This document shows positions 5,371 to 6,785 of a stretch of DNA of 6,785 nucleotides, piece after piece. Below the pieces are notes generated by a model. The model did not search any database. It was not told the DNA's origin and was given only the letters and a program-made list of their open reading frames with translations. Made by a program: the position numbers and the translations under genes. The stretch's first letter is position 1; each line of letters begins with the position of its first letter. The DNA is taken from positions 1 through 6,785 of the forward strand of contig DAOUEW010000075.1 of the NCBI GenBank assembly GCA_034430275.1, in the 5' to 3' direction. The stretch is from JAUVXJ01 sp034430275. GTDB lineage: Bacteria > Chloroflexota > Anaerolineae > UBA7937 > B3-Chlor.

Positions 5371-6785
5371 CTATGGCTTTCCGAAGTAGATGAACTCATG
5401 AAGCATCTTCAGTTCGGCCGGGGTCGAGTCTTCCAGCTTGCACAAGTCCGCCATCTCCCGCTTCGCCTCCATGAAAGCTGCCAGCGGCGCCTGACCACCG
5501 GCCACAGCGCTCAGAAAGGCTTCATGGAATGCGGCATCATGGCGCATGGGACCCGTAGGGTTCGGCCCCGACGTCCACATCGGTGAATACGTTATCCCCG
5601 TCGAACCCACGAAGGCTCGGGCTCCACTCTCCAGGAAGGACAGGGTAATGGAGTTGTCTGGAGTCCTCCAGAAGGTATAGCTCCCATAGCACGCTCCGCT
5701 GAGCACGATGCCTTGGCTGGAGGCTTCGCCCACGGTGAAGGCCTCCGGATAGACCTCTTCCTCGCCCCACCACACCGTGGTATCCCACGAGCCACCGTGG
5801 AGCATGAAGTAACTGTGGCGCACGCCCACCTGGGAGGTGTCTACCTGCTCGTGTTGAGTGGGCAGACTCCACATCAGGACACGATCAGTGCCGAAAACCT
5901 GGCTCGCCACGCCATCGGCATGGGTACGCTTCGAGTTGGCGAGAGTGAAGTCTCCACTCTCCGGCACAGCGGAGGGAGACAACTGAGTGACCAGGAGATC
6001 CAGGGAGTAACCGTCGGGAATGCGGGCCACAGGGATGTCCGGCATACCCAGGTCGTCGTGGTCGTTGTCGCCGTAGACGTCGTCGCTGAACAGAACGTCC
6101 CCATCGTCAGTAGGATTCGGCAGAACGCCGAAGGGGATCACGACAGGATCTCCCACGATCAGGACGAAGGGACACGTCTCGGCGATGCTGCCCAGGTCGT
6201 TCAGAAGCCCGTCGATCTGCTCGAAGCCCTGTTGTCCGAATCTATCGACGAGCGCCTGCCGGTGGGAAAGGATCAGGCTCAGGTCCGGTCCTCCCTGCTC
6301 CAGCGTATTCTCGATGAAGGCATCTATCTCCACCTCGTCCATGTTGATGCCCAGGTCATCGAGATAGATCACCTGCACCGGCCCACACTCGCCTGTAGGC
6401 GGCGGTGCGGGCGGCGCTGTCGGCGGCTGCGGTTGCGGCGCCGTTGTCCTCGGCGGTTTAGGAGGTCCCTGGATGGGCGGCCCCTTCACCGCAGGCGCAG
6501 AGGGAGCACCGGGCGGTTGTGCCGGTCCCGACACATTGAAGTTGTAGCAGCAGTGGCTGTACTGCTTGCCATCACTGATCTGAGCGCTCAAGGTGTAGGC
6601 ACCTGGCTGGAGCCCGCCGGGGACAGCGAGAGTGTGGAGAGCTCCCCCGGGCGCGTGCATAGGAGTCTGCGCCGTCGTGCCCTTCATCAACTGGAACGTG
6701 TAGGTGAGGGCATCACCGTCGCCGTCCCGAGCTTGCGCAGACACGTCAAGGGAGGTGGTGCCAGCGGGCGCAAATGGAGGGCTGA
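5371..6785 (-). CDS. Gingipain-like cysteine peptidase (family C25), copy B (5' end cut by window edge)
   Basis: The last 470 residues of a larger protein; the frame is open through the right edge, so the in-frame GTG at 6742-6744 is not the start. Seen: the end of an Ig/cadherin-like domain ('ARDGDGDALTYTFQL...AYTLSAQISDGK'), a 44-residue Pro-rich linker, then a C25-type catalytic region from 'CGPVQVIYLDD' on. It shows 'VLIVGD', 'DDVYGDNDHDDL', 'DIPVARIP', 'LHGG' with the catalytic His codon at 5797-5799, and 'LSGACYG' with the catalytic Cys codon at 5689-5691, 36 residues apart. By hand count it is identical to copy A at 69 of 101 positions from 'SLI.SHRQ' to 'TQLS'. It ends 'LHEFIYFGKP', like copy A. 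By analogy the missing part should carry a signal peptide and a further beta domain. It is probably secreted and active; the substrate is unknown. Confidence 0.88.
   Translation of the reverse strand, partial: SPPFAPAGTTSLDVSAQARDGDGDALTYTFQLMKGTTAQTPMHAPGGALHTLAVPGGLQPGAYTLSAQISDGKQYSHCCYNFNVSGPAQPPGAPSAPAVKGPPIQGPPKPPRTTAPQPQPPTAPPAPPPTGECGPVQVIYLDDLGINMDEVEIDAFIENTLEQGGPDLSLILSHRQALVDRFGQQGFEQIDGLLNDLGSIAETCPFVLIVGDPVVIPFGVLPNPTDDGDVLFSDDVYGDNDHDDLGMPDIPVARIPDGYSLDLLVTQLSPSAVPESGDFTLANSKRTHADGVASQVFGTDRVLMWSLPTQHEQVDTSQVGVRHSYFMLHGGSWDTTVWWGEEEVYPEAFTVGEASSQGIVLSGACYGSYTFWRTPDNSITLSFLESGARAFVGSTGITYSPMWTSGPNPTGPMRHDAAFHEAFLSAVAGGQAPLAAFMEAKREMADLCKLEDSTPAELKMLHEFIYFGKP
6394..6525 (-). other. 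Pro-rich linker between Ig-like and catalytic regions of C25 copy B
   Basis: This encodes 44 residues, about half of them proline (for example 'PPKPPRTT', 'PPTAPPAPPP'). In copy A the matching position holds only about ten residues (PDFPGGEAAA). The catalytic region of copy B is therefore held on a long, stiff spacer that copy A lacks. Confidence 0.8.

Overview
The window holds five genes, all on the minus strand; the first and last run off the window edges. Composition is GC-rich, with wide-open antisense frames. An uncultivated member of the Chloroflexota (Anaerolineae-like) is the best guess. The signs are an N-terminal zinc ribbon followed by one membrane helix and a FecR-type domain, a Thr/Pro linker of the TPTATATPT kind, and a small N-terminal module containing 'GGWLLYDGTQWVP'. 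This assignment is inference, since no rRNA or marker gene is present.

In transcription order (right to left) the layout is: (i) a 5'-truncated secreted gingipain-like (peptidase family C25) protein with an Ig/PKD-like domain and a proline-rich linker, complement(5371..>6785); (ii) a zinc ribbon–TM–FecR protein with a Thr/Pro linker and a Cys/Trp-rich C-terminal domain, complement(3946..5268); (iii) a 124-bp gap with a near-consensus extended -10 promoter and three CTACGT repeats; (iv) a complete secreted gingipain-like protein with signal peptide and two Ig/PKD-like domains, complement(1584..3821); (v) a membrane-anchored protein with a PepSY-like extracytoplasmic domain, complement(854..1489); (vi) a second zinc ribbon–TM–FecR protein, cut by the left edge, complement(<1..787).

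The main point is that a two-gene module, C25-like peptidase plus zinc-ribbon/TM/FecR anchor, occurs twice in tandem, with the PepSY protein inserted in the second copy. Both peptidases keep a His/Cys pair 36 residues apart and the gingipain-type 'VGD...DD.YGD.DHD...DIPVARIP' block. Both FecR proteins keep the same CxxC-x10-CxxC spacing, a Glu inside the membrane helix and the same 10-base leader sequence (GCGAGGGAGG). Predicted topology puts the FecR and PepSY domains on the same side of the membrane as the secreted peptidases. A cell-surface proteolytic or signalling system is a reasonable hypothesis, but nothing in the window shows substrate or partner directly.

No RNA genes, CRISPR arrays, insertion sequences or convincing intrinsic terminators were seen.
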